Assembly: GCA_020746875.1 (NCBI GenBank)
Contig: JAGTJL010000015.1
Span: 1,984,001-2,048,000, forward strand
Direction: 5' to 3'
Length of the DNA: 64,000 bases
From: Rhexocercosporidium sp. MPI-PUGE-AT-0058
Lineage: Eukaryota; Ascomycota; Leotiomycetes; Helotiales
Shown here piece by piece: positions 1 through 10,929 of the stretch (within the stretch, counting starts at the first letter, position 1; every line of letters begins with the position of its first letter). A program made the translations under genes and the position numbers. The notes below the pieces were generated by a model. It was not told the origin of the DNA. It saw nothing but the letters and a program-made list of their open reading frames with translations, and did no database searches.

Positions 1-728
1 GAGATTAAATAAGCTTTTATAAAGCTTAATTTTATATATAACTTACTCCTTCATTTTTTTCTTCCGTAATTATAAATTTTAAGAAATTTTTTGTAACGCC
101 TACTTTATAAAAGACGGCAATTACGTATAACTGACGCCTGTCCCCAACTTCCAGCTTTTCCCTTAGGGAATTATAGCAAAAAAAACGCGAAAGCCTAGAC
201 TAGTAGTCCCTATATAATAAACGAAAAATATGTACTATAAACAATTCTTATTAGCTTTATTAATAAATAAAGTTTAGCGTAACAACTCTTATTATCTTAT
301 TAAAATCGTTTGTTATTTTAAAACCGCTTATAATCTTATATTATATATAATTCTTAATTATTATATAATACTTTAAGAATAGACTTTAATATAATCTCAG
401 ATTGAATTTTAATTTATTTTAATATATCTCTTACTAATTACTTCCCCCTTGAAGTATTCTTTCTTTACTTATATTAATCCTCTTATTTTAATATTAATTA
501 ACTCTTACAAATAATAATTTAAATATATAATTATTTTATAGGGTTTTATTTATAAATTAATTAACTTAATTCTATTATTAGTATGCGTTATTACAGCTAT
601 AACACTTACTTCTTCTATTCACAAGGGCTAAAATATAATTATGCTTAGGCAGCCACCTTTTAACGTTAGATTTAGGCTACAAAAGAAATTATAGCAAGTA
701 TTATAGTATATACTGACTTTATTTTATC
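1..728. other. AT-rich RIP-mutated DNA, no gene
   Basis: Very AT-rich, dominated by TpA steps, with no open frame of useful length on either strand. It looks like the decayed remains of a repeat hit by RIP, but no domain or terminal repeat can be recognised. Confidence 0.6.
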
Positions 729-1380
729 CAGTGTAAAAAATGATTAGATTAGATTAGATTAGATTAATGGCTATTAATCTAAATCGAATCAAGAAAAATT
801 TAGATTAATCTAATTCTAATCTAATTTAATCAAATTAATCAAGCGTTAATCGATTAATACAAGAGTCGTAAAGACTCGGCTAATTTAAGCGAAGTAAAAT
901 CGATCTTTAAGTTATTTATTCTTCATATAATACATGATTCATAGTTTATTAATATAATGCATTAATAATATTTATAAAGCGATTAGTAATAGCAATATCT
1001 ATTTTAAGTAAATAACCGAATTTTATTAATTAAATTAGCATTTTTATAAGTATAAGGTTTATAAGGTAGAGTGCCACGACAGTTGTAATTCAAACTGATC
1101 TCTAAGGAAGTAAGAGGGGACTAGGAGTGACTTCCCTCTAAGTACATGAATCCCCAGCCTCCGCCAAGCCTCCGCACTAGGCCCGATTAAGCCGTAAGCC
1201 TACCCTCTATTCTGCTCCTGACAATAAGTTATATATTAATCAGATTAATCTAGATTAATTTAAATTAATTAATTTAATTCTAATCTAATCAAGATAACTT
1301 TCTATTAATCTAATTCGAATCTAATCTAATCAATTAATCTGATTATTAATCGATTAACGTGATTATTTTTGCTCACGCTG
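729..1380. mobile_element. hAT-like MITE, copy A (652 bp)
   Basis: The element starts with CAGTGTAAAAAATGATTAG and ends with TTTTTGCTCACGCTG, so the outer 7 bases are near-perfect inverted repeats. It is flanked by attttatc (721-728) and attttgtc (1381-1388), an 8-bp target duplication with one transition, as expected for the hAT superfamily. Both ends hold long sub-terminal runs of GATTA/TTAAT units. The interior has no coding capacity. The ends match, in inverted orientation, those of the element at 59099-60220; the interiors differ. Confidence 0.75.
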
Positions 1381-1388
1381 ATTTTGTC

Positions 1389-1771
1389 AAATAGGATAAG
1401 TTTATCTCCGTTCGTTATAAAGACATAGAAATGTAAAATTCGCGGTCCTGGGAATCGATTTCGAGGTGTTTCGCTTATCGAATTTCGGGGTCACCGCTTA
1501 CCCTATTTCTGATTAGTGCGTCAGGGTCCTCTAATTTCGGGGTCATACTAGTAAATTATAGGAATAGCTCCATTCAATTCTGAAACTAACACAGGCCTTT
1601 AGGAGGACGTCAGTTTCTTTGACTCGTATATCAAAGTCATGTCATCTGCAATACGTCTACCAGGGGCCGAAAACGAGTCTATACGTCCGAAAGAAAGCGT
1701 GAGCAAGCAAAGGTTACTTGTAGAAGAGAGAAACGCCGGCGGCGGGCTGCTCAGCGGAATACCTAATTTGA
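1389..1771. other. Non-coding flank
   Basis: Moderate GC sequence between the MITE and the MULE-split gene. No ORF that I can support; the frame that leads into the split gene (from 1772) is closed by TGA at 1769-1771, so any upstream exon is not visible. Confidence 0.4.
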
Positions 1772-1870
1772 TTACAATATCCTAATCGACCCTCGATTAT
1801 TGCTAGACCGAGTAGCGACCTTTTAGCACCAAACCATGAGCAATTTGATAACTATAAGGATCAAAACATC
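1772..1870 (+). pseudogene. Left part of an unrecognised gene split by the MULE
   Basis: Removing the MULE and one copy of its 8-bp target duplication joins this stretch in frame to the ORF that continues after 4274. The joined frame reads through ...DNYKDQNIVVQIVDNEFDQ... with no stop at the junction, which is why I treat the two parts as one former gene. The frame is closed upstream by TGA (1769-1771), possibly a mutated CGA or an intron border. I do not recognise the product. Confidence 0.45.
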
Positions 1871-4274
1871 GGGTACGATTAAAATGGCTCGGTTTTGGTG
1901 AGGCAGGAACGGAAGTTAATTTCGCCGACCCGATGCGCTAAGCCTAAAATAGAATCGCCTCGTCGCTCCGCTGTAGCCACTCCGTCACCGACCGACCAAT
2001 GAAAGCACTCGTATAGTCAGCCAGCTCTACTTCCCAACGACGTAATAGCCTTTCACGTGCCTCTTCGTCGAGCGAATCAGAGATCTCAACTACCTCAAAA
2101 AAGCGGGTCCTAATCGATTCCAAAGCCTCGCTCGTGACTAGTTTCGCTTCCAAGTCACGTGATAATGCCTTTTCCTCCACGCTAGCTTCAATTAACCCCT
2201 TACTAGTATAAATCTCGAACCCTGATTCGTCGAATTGCTCGGCTAGATCGGCCCAATCCGGCTCTTCTATCTCTCCGAGGATCTCCCAGGCGTAAATCAC
2301 GTGCTTACACGGAAGCCAATAAGATCTTGCGAAGCGACAATCGCACTTACCTAATTCGGAAAGGCCTGACTCGTCACCTGACTCCGTAAGCTTCTCAGAG
2401 CCTTTTATCTCTTCTAATAAGAGTAATTGCACGTGATATGGAAAAGCGTCTAGCCACGGATGCTCGAGCGTTGCACTAAGCTTTTTTTTTGACCAATCAT
2501 AAGCTGCCTTTTGAGCACGTGATATATACTGGCTATCGCATTGAGCGATAAGCGAGATAATACCGCTAAGCGAGTGCTTCGGCCGTACGGTAAGCTTAGT
2601 AATCCGCGCTAAGGCTTTAAGCGAGCGGTGGTAAGCCTCATTAGGATTGGTCGTTAGCACCTGTAGTAGTAAGGCTGAGTGCTCACGTGAGTAATTAGCC
2701 CAAAGCGGTAAGGTCTTTAGCCAATTATCACGAATGTATTTAGCCTTTTCGGGACTAGCGGCAACCTTAATCGCTTTCGCGACTGAATCGCGTGCGCCAG
2801 TCTCGGTCCGACGGTTACAGAGTGCCGCCATTACGTGGCCACGTGATTTGGCGTCAGCGCTAGTGCCGAGCTTGCGCTTAAGCGTCCGCATACAGTGGAC
2901 CCGGCAAAGTAGGTGCGAGATCTAAGCGTTATAAGTGGTCGGATAAGAAATAAGGTTATCGCGGCTCGCTTACCTCCATTTCCCCGCACACTAAGCCCGG
3001 AAAGGCTAAGCGAAACGCCCGCTGCTCAGCCCCTGAGTCATCGCTTAATACGTAGCGCAATTGCCAATTGCACCACTGCTTAATAGCCAATAAGAGCTCT
3101 GCGATAAGCTCACCGAACTCGTGTGATAAGAGACCATGTGCGATAGGGTGCCAGCAAGCGTATTGGTCGCGCGTCATAATCGTAAAAAGCTTCTATTCTA
3201 ATTGGTTAGTTTTGTGAGTGCTATCGATAAGCGAGAGGTGCCCGTGCGCCTCTAGCGTGCATAAGCGAGCCGGATCGGCGAAAACAAGACCCCGACCATC
3301 CACGTAATCTAATGACGTAGCGTTAATTTGCGACGCTTTCCAGCCTAAGCTAGCAAGCGTCGCAAGTGCTTCGCTACCTTGTAAACTGACGTCATCTTTT
3401 ACGTTTGTTGTAGCCCAAAGTCGATTTGGATTGGCTAGCCGCCACGTAAGACCCGCATTAATGACGTCTTGTCGAGTGAGGTAGGCTCCGCCAGCGGCCG
3501 CTAGTCGCGCGCGCGCATCGGGCCGACCCTTTCCGGTAAGCGAGCCAATAATAGCTGCCGGCGGATACCCCTTTGCAACCTCGGCTCCGACGAGCTCCCG
3601 AAGGAAGCTGTTTCGCTTATTAGCGTCACTTTCGTCCAATGAATGAGAATGCTGAAGGCACGTGACTAAATCTGAGTGCTTTGATTGGCTCCTTGGATAG
3701 TATTCGTAGTGCGTAGAGAAGGCAAGAAGGTTAAAACTGACGTCACAGCCAGTAATAACGCGCTTAGTCGAACTAGCGCGCTTGCCTTGACTTGCTGAAG
3801 GTACGGCACGTGATCGCTTAAATCGACAGATTACGTGATGTCGCACGTGCGCGGGCCGGCCGTCGCGTTTTCGGAAGCCGACACTCTCTGATTGCCGAAT
3901 AGAGTAAGCGTTATCGATAAGGGGCCAGAACAGCTCGTGATTGGCTTTATTAAGCGAGAATGGTACTGGTAAGATAAAAAGGATTTGCCGCACGTGATCT
4001 ATATCACGTGGTAAGGCAGAGAGGACGTCCATAGTGAAGCTTAAAGAGAGAGGTAAAGGTAAAGGCAAAGGCCTTAAAGTAAAGCTATGTGGTAGCACAA
4101 TTAAGTGATTGGCTAAACCCCGGTATCGGGGAAATAAAGTGACGGTGAGCGACGTCAGCACGGAGTAATTAAGGTCCGAGTGCACGTGCACAATTTTGAT
4201 TGGCTGAACGGCCCGATTGCCTCCGGTTGATGCCATGAGTGCCTTACCAAAACCGAGCCATTTTAATCGTACCC
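1871..4274 (-). mobile_element. Mutator-like element (MULE), 2404 bp, complete ends
   Basis: Terminal inverted repeats of 35 bp (1871-1905 and 4240-4274) differ at one base and begin GGGTACGATTAAAATGGCTC. The element is flanked by a perfect 8-bp direct duplication AAAACATC at 1863-1870 and 4275-4282. It carries one transposase gene on the minus strand. Its GC content is much higher than that of the RIP-mutated blocks and it has only one nonsense codon, so it is a comparatively young insertion. It interrupts a reading frame (1772-1870 and 4283 onward). Confidence 0.9.
1944..4236 (-). pseudogene. MULE transposase (Hop-like), one intron, one nonsense codon
   Basis: DDE transposase of the fungal MULE group that would mobilise the surrounding element. 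The first ATG inside the element is at 4236. The N-terminal part holds a FAR1-like DNA-binding stretch (FWPLIDNAYSIRQ...), then KRNSFLRELV...GYPPAAI, then IDSTHKTN with the first catalytic Asp. A second acidic block reads YVLSDDSGAEQ, followed by FPGLVCGEME. A 52-bp intron (2973 down to 2922, GTAAGC...TTAG) splices in phase to ISHLLCRVHC. The C-terminal part has a SWIM zinc finger, CDCRF...LPCKH. A single in-frame TAG at 3195-3193, just after THKTNQLE, is probably a mutated TGG. Without it the protein is 746 residues, normal for the group. The track of separate ORFs is thus one gene. Confidence 0.88.
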
Positions 4275-4957
4275 AAAACATCGTCGTACAGATAGTGGAT
4301 AATGAATTTGATCAACTACTTCCGCCACCAAGCCTATCACTAGGCTCAGCCTCAATAGATATATCCGACATCGAATCTGAAGAACTAGATATTGCAGAGC
4401 CTATTATTAAACACGATTATTCGGATTTTCTGGATAATAATATGCCAGTTCCGAATTACGAAGCAGAAGACCAATCAGACATATACACCCTTGATGTCCA
4501 ATTAGCCAATCAACTTACCCAGTTCCAAGGGTGCTATGGTAACTGCTATGAGCAATCAAACTAAGAATATATTAACAAGCACGAAAGTCATTACAGCTTA
4601 CACGATATCGTTAATAAGCGGACGAGCAGTATTCTAAGCTGTCCAAATATACTTAGCTCTAGCCGGATTGCACGCGATAATAATAACTTAGCTAGCTCCA
4701 TATCAGTAGCAGAAAAGGGTTAGACTTTTAGTAGAATACTCTTAGATGACCTTGACAGAATCCCACAACATATCTGTTTGCGGGTAGGAGATATACCGTG
4801 TAAGACGGCCGAAGTGACGTTTGATATCGATAGCATTACCGGATATGCGACGCCCCTTGAACATAGGCTAGTGACCATAGGCTACTCCCAACATCATCTA
4901 GGATGACTTACTACTTCCACAATCTCTGATGGGGACTTTTGGCATTCCCATACTTAA
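4275..4957 (+). pseudogene. Right part of the gene split by the MULE
   Basis: After the target duplication the frame stays open to TAA at 4562-4564; an ATG at 4235 lies in the MULE terminal repeat and is not the original start. Beyond 4564 the same frame continues with protein-like composition through TAG 4721 and TGA 4904 to TAA 4955, with a stretch ...RIPQHICLRVGD...AEVTFDIDSITGYAT... that looks conserved in style. The three stops fit point mutations of former sense codons. The N-terminal half is acidic and low-complexity (DISDIESEELDIAE). I cannot name the family; it could be a host gene or the product of an older transposon. Confidence 0.45.
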
Positions 4958-5906
4958 AAATATGGCATCGCAGGCCACAATCGCAACACCGTCTTCCATG
5001 AAAAAGATCTAGGCATTCTTAGTAAGTAGTCATATTTTCAATCACTCTAGCATCAGAGAAGGAGCCAACCAGAAACTCTGTCTATTTTAAGGGGATTCAA
5101 ATTGCTGGCACCACACTTCAACAAAACGGTCGCCAAGAGATGCGCCTGTGCCTGCCCCGCTCGTGCCTGCTTCCCCGCATTCCATAAGCAACTCTCACCC
5201 ACCAAACACTCAACCTTTCCCACATCGCATATCTATCCACAAAGAGCCAAAATACAGGGAAGAGGTTGGTAAATGGACCGGGGAGTTTCTTTCACTGCAC
5301 TCTCTGTCGCTATGTGCCATAAAGTCTATTTTTCCAAATCTTGTGAAGAGCGCATGCACGGGATTATCGAAACTTCGTGGCCAATCTAACTGGACTGCGT
5401 GTTTCCCCTGGCCGTTTCTCTTACCGTGACAGAGTGTGAATGTTGCAGCATTATGCACAGTTTGTGAGTGCCAAGCTCCTCAATTTCTCGTATGCAAAAG
5501 TATAACGCAGCCCTGTATTCTTATTGGCTGTATCTGCACATGTGACTAACCTGATTTCTGAATTGTCTGACAAGAAGTAAACCGTCATTGTGTTGAAGTG
5601 CTTTGCATCGGTGGAACCAGCCTCCATGATGACAGAAACTATTGAAATCCCATGCGTGCATTAGCATATTTCGAAAGCGGGCATCTAGGGCCACTTTGGG
5701 CTGAGATCACCATAAGCCACCTCGGAATACGAAAATGCCAAGATTGCTGCCTCAGCCGCCCTTACTACCTCAGATGGAAAAATACGCTCATATTCTCAGT
5801 ATAAGAGATTCGCAATTTCTTCTAAGGTAAGTCCTTCGAGCTTCCTAAAATCCAAGTGGAGATCCAAATTGAAAAAGTCTCTCGTTTCTACAAGGCTATT
5901 GCCGCC
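4958..5906. other. Intergenic, upstream region of the GH47-family gene
   Basis: No supported gene. Two overlapping frames at 5148-5458 on opposite strands have no recognisable features and are likely chance ORFs. The last few hundred bases precede the ATG at 5907 and presumably hold its promoter, but I see no clear TATA box or operator. Confidence 0.5.
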
Positions 5907-7936
5907 ATGAAGTTTCATTCATACGCTACTGCTCTGCTTCTCACAAGTACGACACTTGTGTCAAGCACTCCCATATCCGCGGAATCAAGCCATTCTTTAG
6001 ATTCCTCGAAGCGAGCTATTACTATCAGGCAAACAGACAAGGCAGCCGCCGTACGGGAAGCTTTTCTCCACGCATGGAAGGGATACAGCGAAACTTGCTT
6101 TGGCCGCGATTACTATTTCTTATTCACTAAAACGGCGGAGCCATGCAATGATTATGAGTATGACAAGCTACACCATCCAAGAGGCTGTTATCAATTATGC
6201 TGACCCTTATATAGTCACCACTGGGGCAAGTACCTCCTTAGTTCAGTGTGTTTTGGCCATATTAACATTGCAAAAAAGGGTTGAGCGCAGTCAGCGCTCT
6301 GACCACGGCCATCGTTATGGAAACACCCGATGTAGTCAACCAAATTCTTCAGCACATTTCAGGGCTTGATTTCTGGTCCGGAACATACACCGTTGATGGA
6401 AATACTTACAGAAGGGCTATGTCGACCGCCGGTGGCACAACTACATACCTGGCAAGCATGTTGAGTGCTTACGATCTACTCCGAGGGCCCTTCAAACACT
6501 TGGGAATCAAGGTACGGTCTTCGGTAAAGTCTGCACATTTTTGGGCGCTAATATGTTCTTTAAGAGTTCCCTTGTCGACATGCTTTTGTCCCAGTCCAAG
6601 ACAGTTGCAAACCGGATGCTGAATGCCTATGACTCCAGGGACAACATATTCGATGTTTACTCATGGATTGACCGAAACGCGTCTAGTGACTCTCCCTTGT
6701 CGGGATATGCGCTCCTATCGGACGCAGGATCGATGGTCCTAGAATGGTGCCATCTTTCCGATCTCACAGGAAATGCTACCTACTGCAATATTGCACAAAA
6801 ACAGGAAGCCTTGCTAGTTAAACCGAAGAGACCACCGGTTGCGGAAGCCTTCCCAGGGCTTCTATCATCTTATGTTCAAAGAGAGAACTTGCCAGCATAT
6901 AAGTACGACGACGATGTGACCTGGGGTGTGGATCACGCCTATTATACCACGTTGCTGAATATGTTTGTGTATGATCCGAAAAAATATAAAGCCTTTGGAA
7001 ACTAGTAAGCGGTTTACCTTCCGATTCACTTATTCCAATCACCCTTTACCATACCCCGAAATTTCCCAATCTCATGCTGAGTCTGCCCTTCTCTCTGCAG
7101 CTGGAAAAAGGCGGCAACCTCAACTCTCAACAACCTCATCCGCCCCTCCGAAACCCAAAGCAACCTCAACTTCCTTGTGATCTTCGACGACATTGAGATT
7201 AAGACTACTGAGTATGAAACCAGCTGCCACGCAGCCGGGAACCTCATCTATGGCGGCACGCTACTCTCTCAAAACAATCTCATCACCCTCGGTACCAAAC
7301 TCCTCCGCACCTGCCACCACATTTGGAAAAGCATGCCAACCGGCCTCCCACCCCAAGACTACCAACTCTCAGGCGCACTACTCGACTATCGCGAGGCTGG
7401 AGATTTAGTTCCGCCCGATAATTTCACCTTCGCACGCGAAATGTATAACAAAAAGGGATTCTGGTCCATGTTTAACGGGTACGCGTTACAGAAATCCACA
7501 CCAGAAAGTTATTATTATGCGTACCGCGCCACCGGAGATATGATCTGGAGGGATTGGGCATGGGAAGCGTTTCTGGCAATTAATAAGACAGCGAGAGTGC
7601 CCGGTGGGTTTGTTAATGTTGACAGTGACAAGCTGGATGGGTGGAAGCCTGATGAGACAGCCGAGTGGACGAGGCAGCAACAGCCGGCATTGTTTGGGAC
7701 GCTGAAGTATTTGTATATGGTACAGAAGGGGGTAAGCTTCTTTACACTTCTATTTTCTGTGCTGGTGCCACCCCCCCTCTCCCCTCTTCCTTATGTTTAA
7801 CTTTCTTCTCTACTTAACTTGGAAAGGAGGAGGCTGACGATAAATGTTGTAGGATGCCCCGTGGCAGGTGAACACGGGCAATGGGAATAAATATGTGTAC
7901 AACTCCGAGGGACATCCGTTGAAGGTGCAGAACTAG
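5907..7936 (+). CDS. GH47-family (class I alpha-1,2-mannosidase-like) secreted protein, five exons
   Basis: Exons by eye: 5907-6157, 6286-6511, 6565-7004, 7101-7731, 7853-7936; all four introns are GT-AG (128, 53, 96, 121 bp) and keep frame, giving 543 residues, close to the usual length. Residues 1-21 form a signal peptide (MKFHSYATALLLTSTT...). GH47 landmarks follow in order: VREAFLHAWKGYSE, AVSALTTAIVM, MLSAYDLLRGPFKHL, VLEWCHLSDLTGN, FPGLLSS, the disulfide pair C348/C377, ESYYYAYRATGD, RDWAWEAF and YNSEGHP. The family removes alpha-1,2-mannose from N-glycans in the secretory pathway. Against the usual motifs, the Glu of FETTIR is Gly133, the Glu of RPExxES is Ser438 and the calcium-binding Thr of NTExHP is Ser534, while Asp282 and Glu441 remain. 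It may therefore be inactive or have another role. Intron 1 is the least certain. Confidence 0.8.
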
Positions 7937-8100
7937 CCAGCGCCAAAGGCGGTTTTGATATGATCTCTCAAAATGAGCTCCTACTTCATACTTAAATATT
8001 CTAACTTAACGAGCAACAATTATTTTACTTGAGGGGGCCAAATCCCTGGTTCACTAGTGCTCACCCTCCTTGACCTTTGCTTCAACCCCAACCCACCACA

Positions 8101-8314
8101 ATGCGCTTCCTCGCCTCCACTTTCACCTCACCCTCACTTTCATAACAACTGCTGCCCTCCCTTCTGAGTAGTATCTCCTCGAGAGACAAGGCACATCTAC
8201 ACGGTACCCACAAACCGTTGCATTGTGACTAACTCCCCACTACGCAGTTGAGTTGTGCCGCCGGGGAAGATTCAACCGCTAATTCGATAGGGGAGAGCAT
8301 AAATGCACTGTTGA
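8101..8314 (+). pseudogene. Possible relic of a small secreted protein
   Basis: An ATG at 8101 opens MRFLASTFT; after a one-base frame change the text continues LTFITTAALPSE, together a good signal peptide. A TAG follows, then YLLERQGTSTR, then a candidate 44-bp intron with an ideal branch site (TGACTAAC) and a CAG acceptor near 8248, then a frame reading LSCAAGEDSTANSIGESINALLKDM and TGA. Needing both a frameshift and a lost stop, it can only be a broken gene. No family recognised; the assembly of the pieces is inference. Confidence 0.3.
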
Positions 8315-8889
8315 AGGACATGTGAATTCCTGCATTTCTACACTGATTTTTTGTTGTGGTTTAGAGGTCTCTATATAGTGGAGAAGGGATGAGGGGAGTA
8401 TCTTTGAGGCCTTTCTTGAAGACAATGTAAGATAAGCGATGAAAAACTGATGAGAGATAGACTTGTTCATAGGCTGGGCTCTTTGCTGGTGTCTTCTGGA
8501 TATCATGTCTGACTCCAAGCGGAATTAGTACCCCCCTCTAAGCGAACTTTGCATCTTAAGTGGCTTTAGCGAGTACAAATTTGTTGCATCCCATATAACT
8601 TATCAGAAGACTATGGAATCTAGTCTATACGCACGATTGCTACGAGTCATTTAGTGAATGGAACACGAAATTTAAGATCTGAATTGGACCAAGTAAATCA
8701 TTATTTCAAGTAATGAGTTGCGTTGCGGGGTTGGTTATTGCTCGTTTAAATACTAGGATTTCACCAAGTTGGATTTATTTCTTCACACCCTGACACGGGA
8801 AGCCCCCAATCATAGACATACCATTTCTATCTCGATGGGACGCTAGATGCAATTATCTGTAGATCGTCCTTTTATGCTACACTACTGAA

Positions 8890-9087
8890 ATGAAATTTCC
8901 CAGTGGTGGGTTGTATTCATTCAACGTTACCTGCCAAATTCAATTCGGCGGGGCGAACGGGTCGAAAGCTGTCCATCTCGTGTCTATCCTGCAGAAACCT
9001 CAGCCGCAGGTGACTTATATATTAAAACCACCAGCACTAGCTCCCAATACAGAGCACACCCCCGGCTGGATGCACGTTGATGATTAG
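8890..9087 (+). CDS. Small unrecognised ORF (65 aa)
   Basis: ATG at 8890 starts MKFPSGGLYSFNVTCQIQF and ends at TGA/TAG near 9087. Composition is not obviously random, and it could be a 3' exon related to the small secreted-protein relic 600 bp upstream. No signal peptide and no known domain. It may equally be a chance frame. Confidence 0.2.
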   Translation: MKFPSGGLYSFNVTCQIQFGGANGSKAVHLVSILQKPQPQVTYILKPPALAPNTEHTPGWMHVDD

Positions 9088-10929
9088 CCTACTCTCAGCC
9101 TCACAGGGAAACAAAGTTGCTTACTGCATTGGACCGGGGTGAATCAAAATTAGGCAATACCCAATCTACTAGTGTAAGACCTGCTTAGCTGTAGTCAATT
9201 TCTCTCTGTCAACTGTAGTTCACTGCTGCATAATTTCCAAACAACTTTCTATACTTCCCTTTCTCACACAATCCCTCGTAAAAGCCTCATCACATATGCA
9301 CCTCCTCGGCTCTCCCCTGATTTCCTCCTTCACAGCCTCTCAACACCACAGCTCACCCCCCCCGGACCCAATCTTATCGAGCGATAAAGTAGAGGCATAT
9401 GACTTAAATGCTTCCGTGCCGTCGCTACAAATCTCTGTATTTGTTACCGAGCCGCCTCCATCCCACTACTTTAGATCCACTCAGGATTAATTGCGCTGCT
9501 AGACAAGGGCTTCACTGCTTCTGCTGGGTGGGAAAGCTAACTGCACTGTAGATGGAGATGTAGGTTTTGGAGAAGGTGAGAGAGAGTGTGTGAAACAAGG
9601 CTCTAGGATACGCTTATTCATGGGCCCCGGGGAGGGGCATATTTGCTGCTGTTATATGTGATTGAGAGGTTCGAAAGGGTTCAGACCTCGCTTGGTGGTA
9701 CTTGAGATTGAAAGACCTATTAGTAGCGATCATGCCTAGCTTTCATCGTCGGATCTTACCCAGGGTGTTCAAGGTAAAGAAATGTACCCCAAGGGGTATT
9801 AGTGAGTATAGATGGGACTTGGGATAGAGTAATTCCAGTACGTAAGTCTCTACCCCACCATTCGGGCCACCCTTTTAGGGCAAAAATAACGATTTTGGCA
9901 CTTTTATAACTCAACGAATCCTTAATTAAATAAAATAAAAATTTGGACCTAGAATACTAATATATATATATGACTAAGATTAGAGATTATAGGCTAGTTT
10001 ATATTACGTTATATTATATAGTAAGTATTTGAAATACGATTTTTCGCTTATTATACAAATTTGGTATGAAAATTATTTTTACCCATTTCCTGTGCAGTAG
10101 CACCAAGTAGGTAGCGTTCGTGACCAGGAACAGCTCGGATACATTGGATACAATTCTCCAGACTCATCACAGCTTCTCGCCCAGATTGTCCCTTTTGCCA
10201 TCCTCTGTCCGCCCAAGGTATATCTTCCACTGGAGCATTCACTTGTGCCCGGAGTTCGTATACTTTGGCCTCTTCTGGACACGAAAGCAAGAGTTCCGAT
10301 ACCTCACGGCGGTCGTCGATGAGAAGACCCAAAATGGCACTCCGGCCCAGCCCCAATATCTCTAATGCCTTGTTAGCATGCTTGGCTTGTAAAGATAAGT
10401 AACAAGCTGTCGCGGCAAGGCCAGTGAACATAGACAGCGCATCCTGCTGATAGTCAAGCGCTAGTGAGCGGTTATTGACGATGGGAAAGACTTTGATGGC
10501 CTCGTTTGCTGTTTTGCTCGCTCGAGCCTAGTCATGCTAGCTCTGGAGCAGATTGATGGCGGCTATCGCAGCGGGCATTCGTTTTGATGGAATGCCATTC
10601 ACACATTTCCAGGAACGTAGCCAAGAATCGAGTGCTCTGTCGTGGGGAAGCAGATTTGTCGATTTGTATTGCTGACGGCCCAGTATATCCAGATACATTG
10701 CCAGATCTGGGCGATCTGAAGGTGTTGTTTTCACTGCTAACTCTGCCTGCTCGATTGCCCCATCTAGGTATTCCGATCGTTCAGTTCGGTCAAACAACAT
10801 CCGCACCTTAGTGGTTAGATTTATAAGCCTACCCGTAAGGGTCGGATGATCAGCTGGCGTAAGACGAACGGCTTGTTCTTCGACCTTGATGGCGTTTTCT
10901 AGATCTGGCATCACACCAGTGCTTGTATA

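Larger units (their letters stand above)
7937..10079. other. Intergenic with decayed small ORFs
   Basis: Mostly GC-balanced, non-coding sequence, with two faint coding relics listed separately (8101-8314 and 8890-9087). The last 200 bases (about 9880-10079) turn sharply AT-rich and abut the truncated end of the TPR gene, so an unrecognised AT-rich insertion or deletion joint probably lies at about 10079. Confidence 0.45.

Noticed and set aside
4217..4281. Starts of two longest ORFs facing each other at the MULE border
   Set aside because: Both cross the 8-bp target duplication, so neither can be an original start; the transposase ATG is placed at 4236 and the other frame belongs to the split target gene.
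5148..5458. Overlapping ORFs of 93 aa (+) and 82 aa (-)
   Set aside because: Opposite-strand frames with no signal peptide, domain or plausible codon bias; likely chance.
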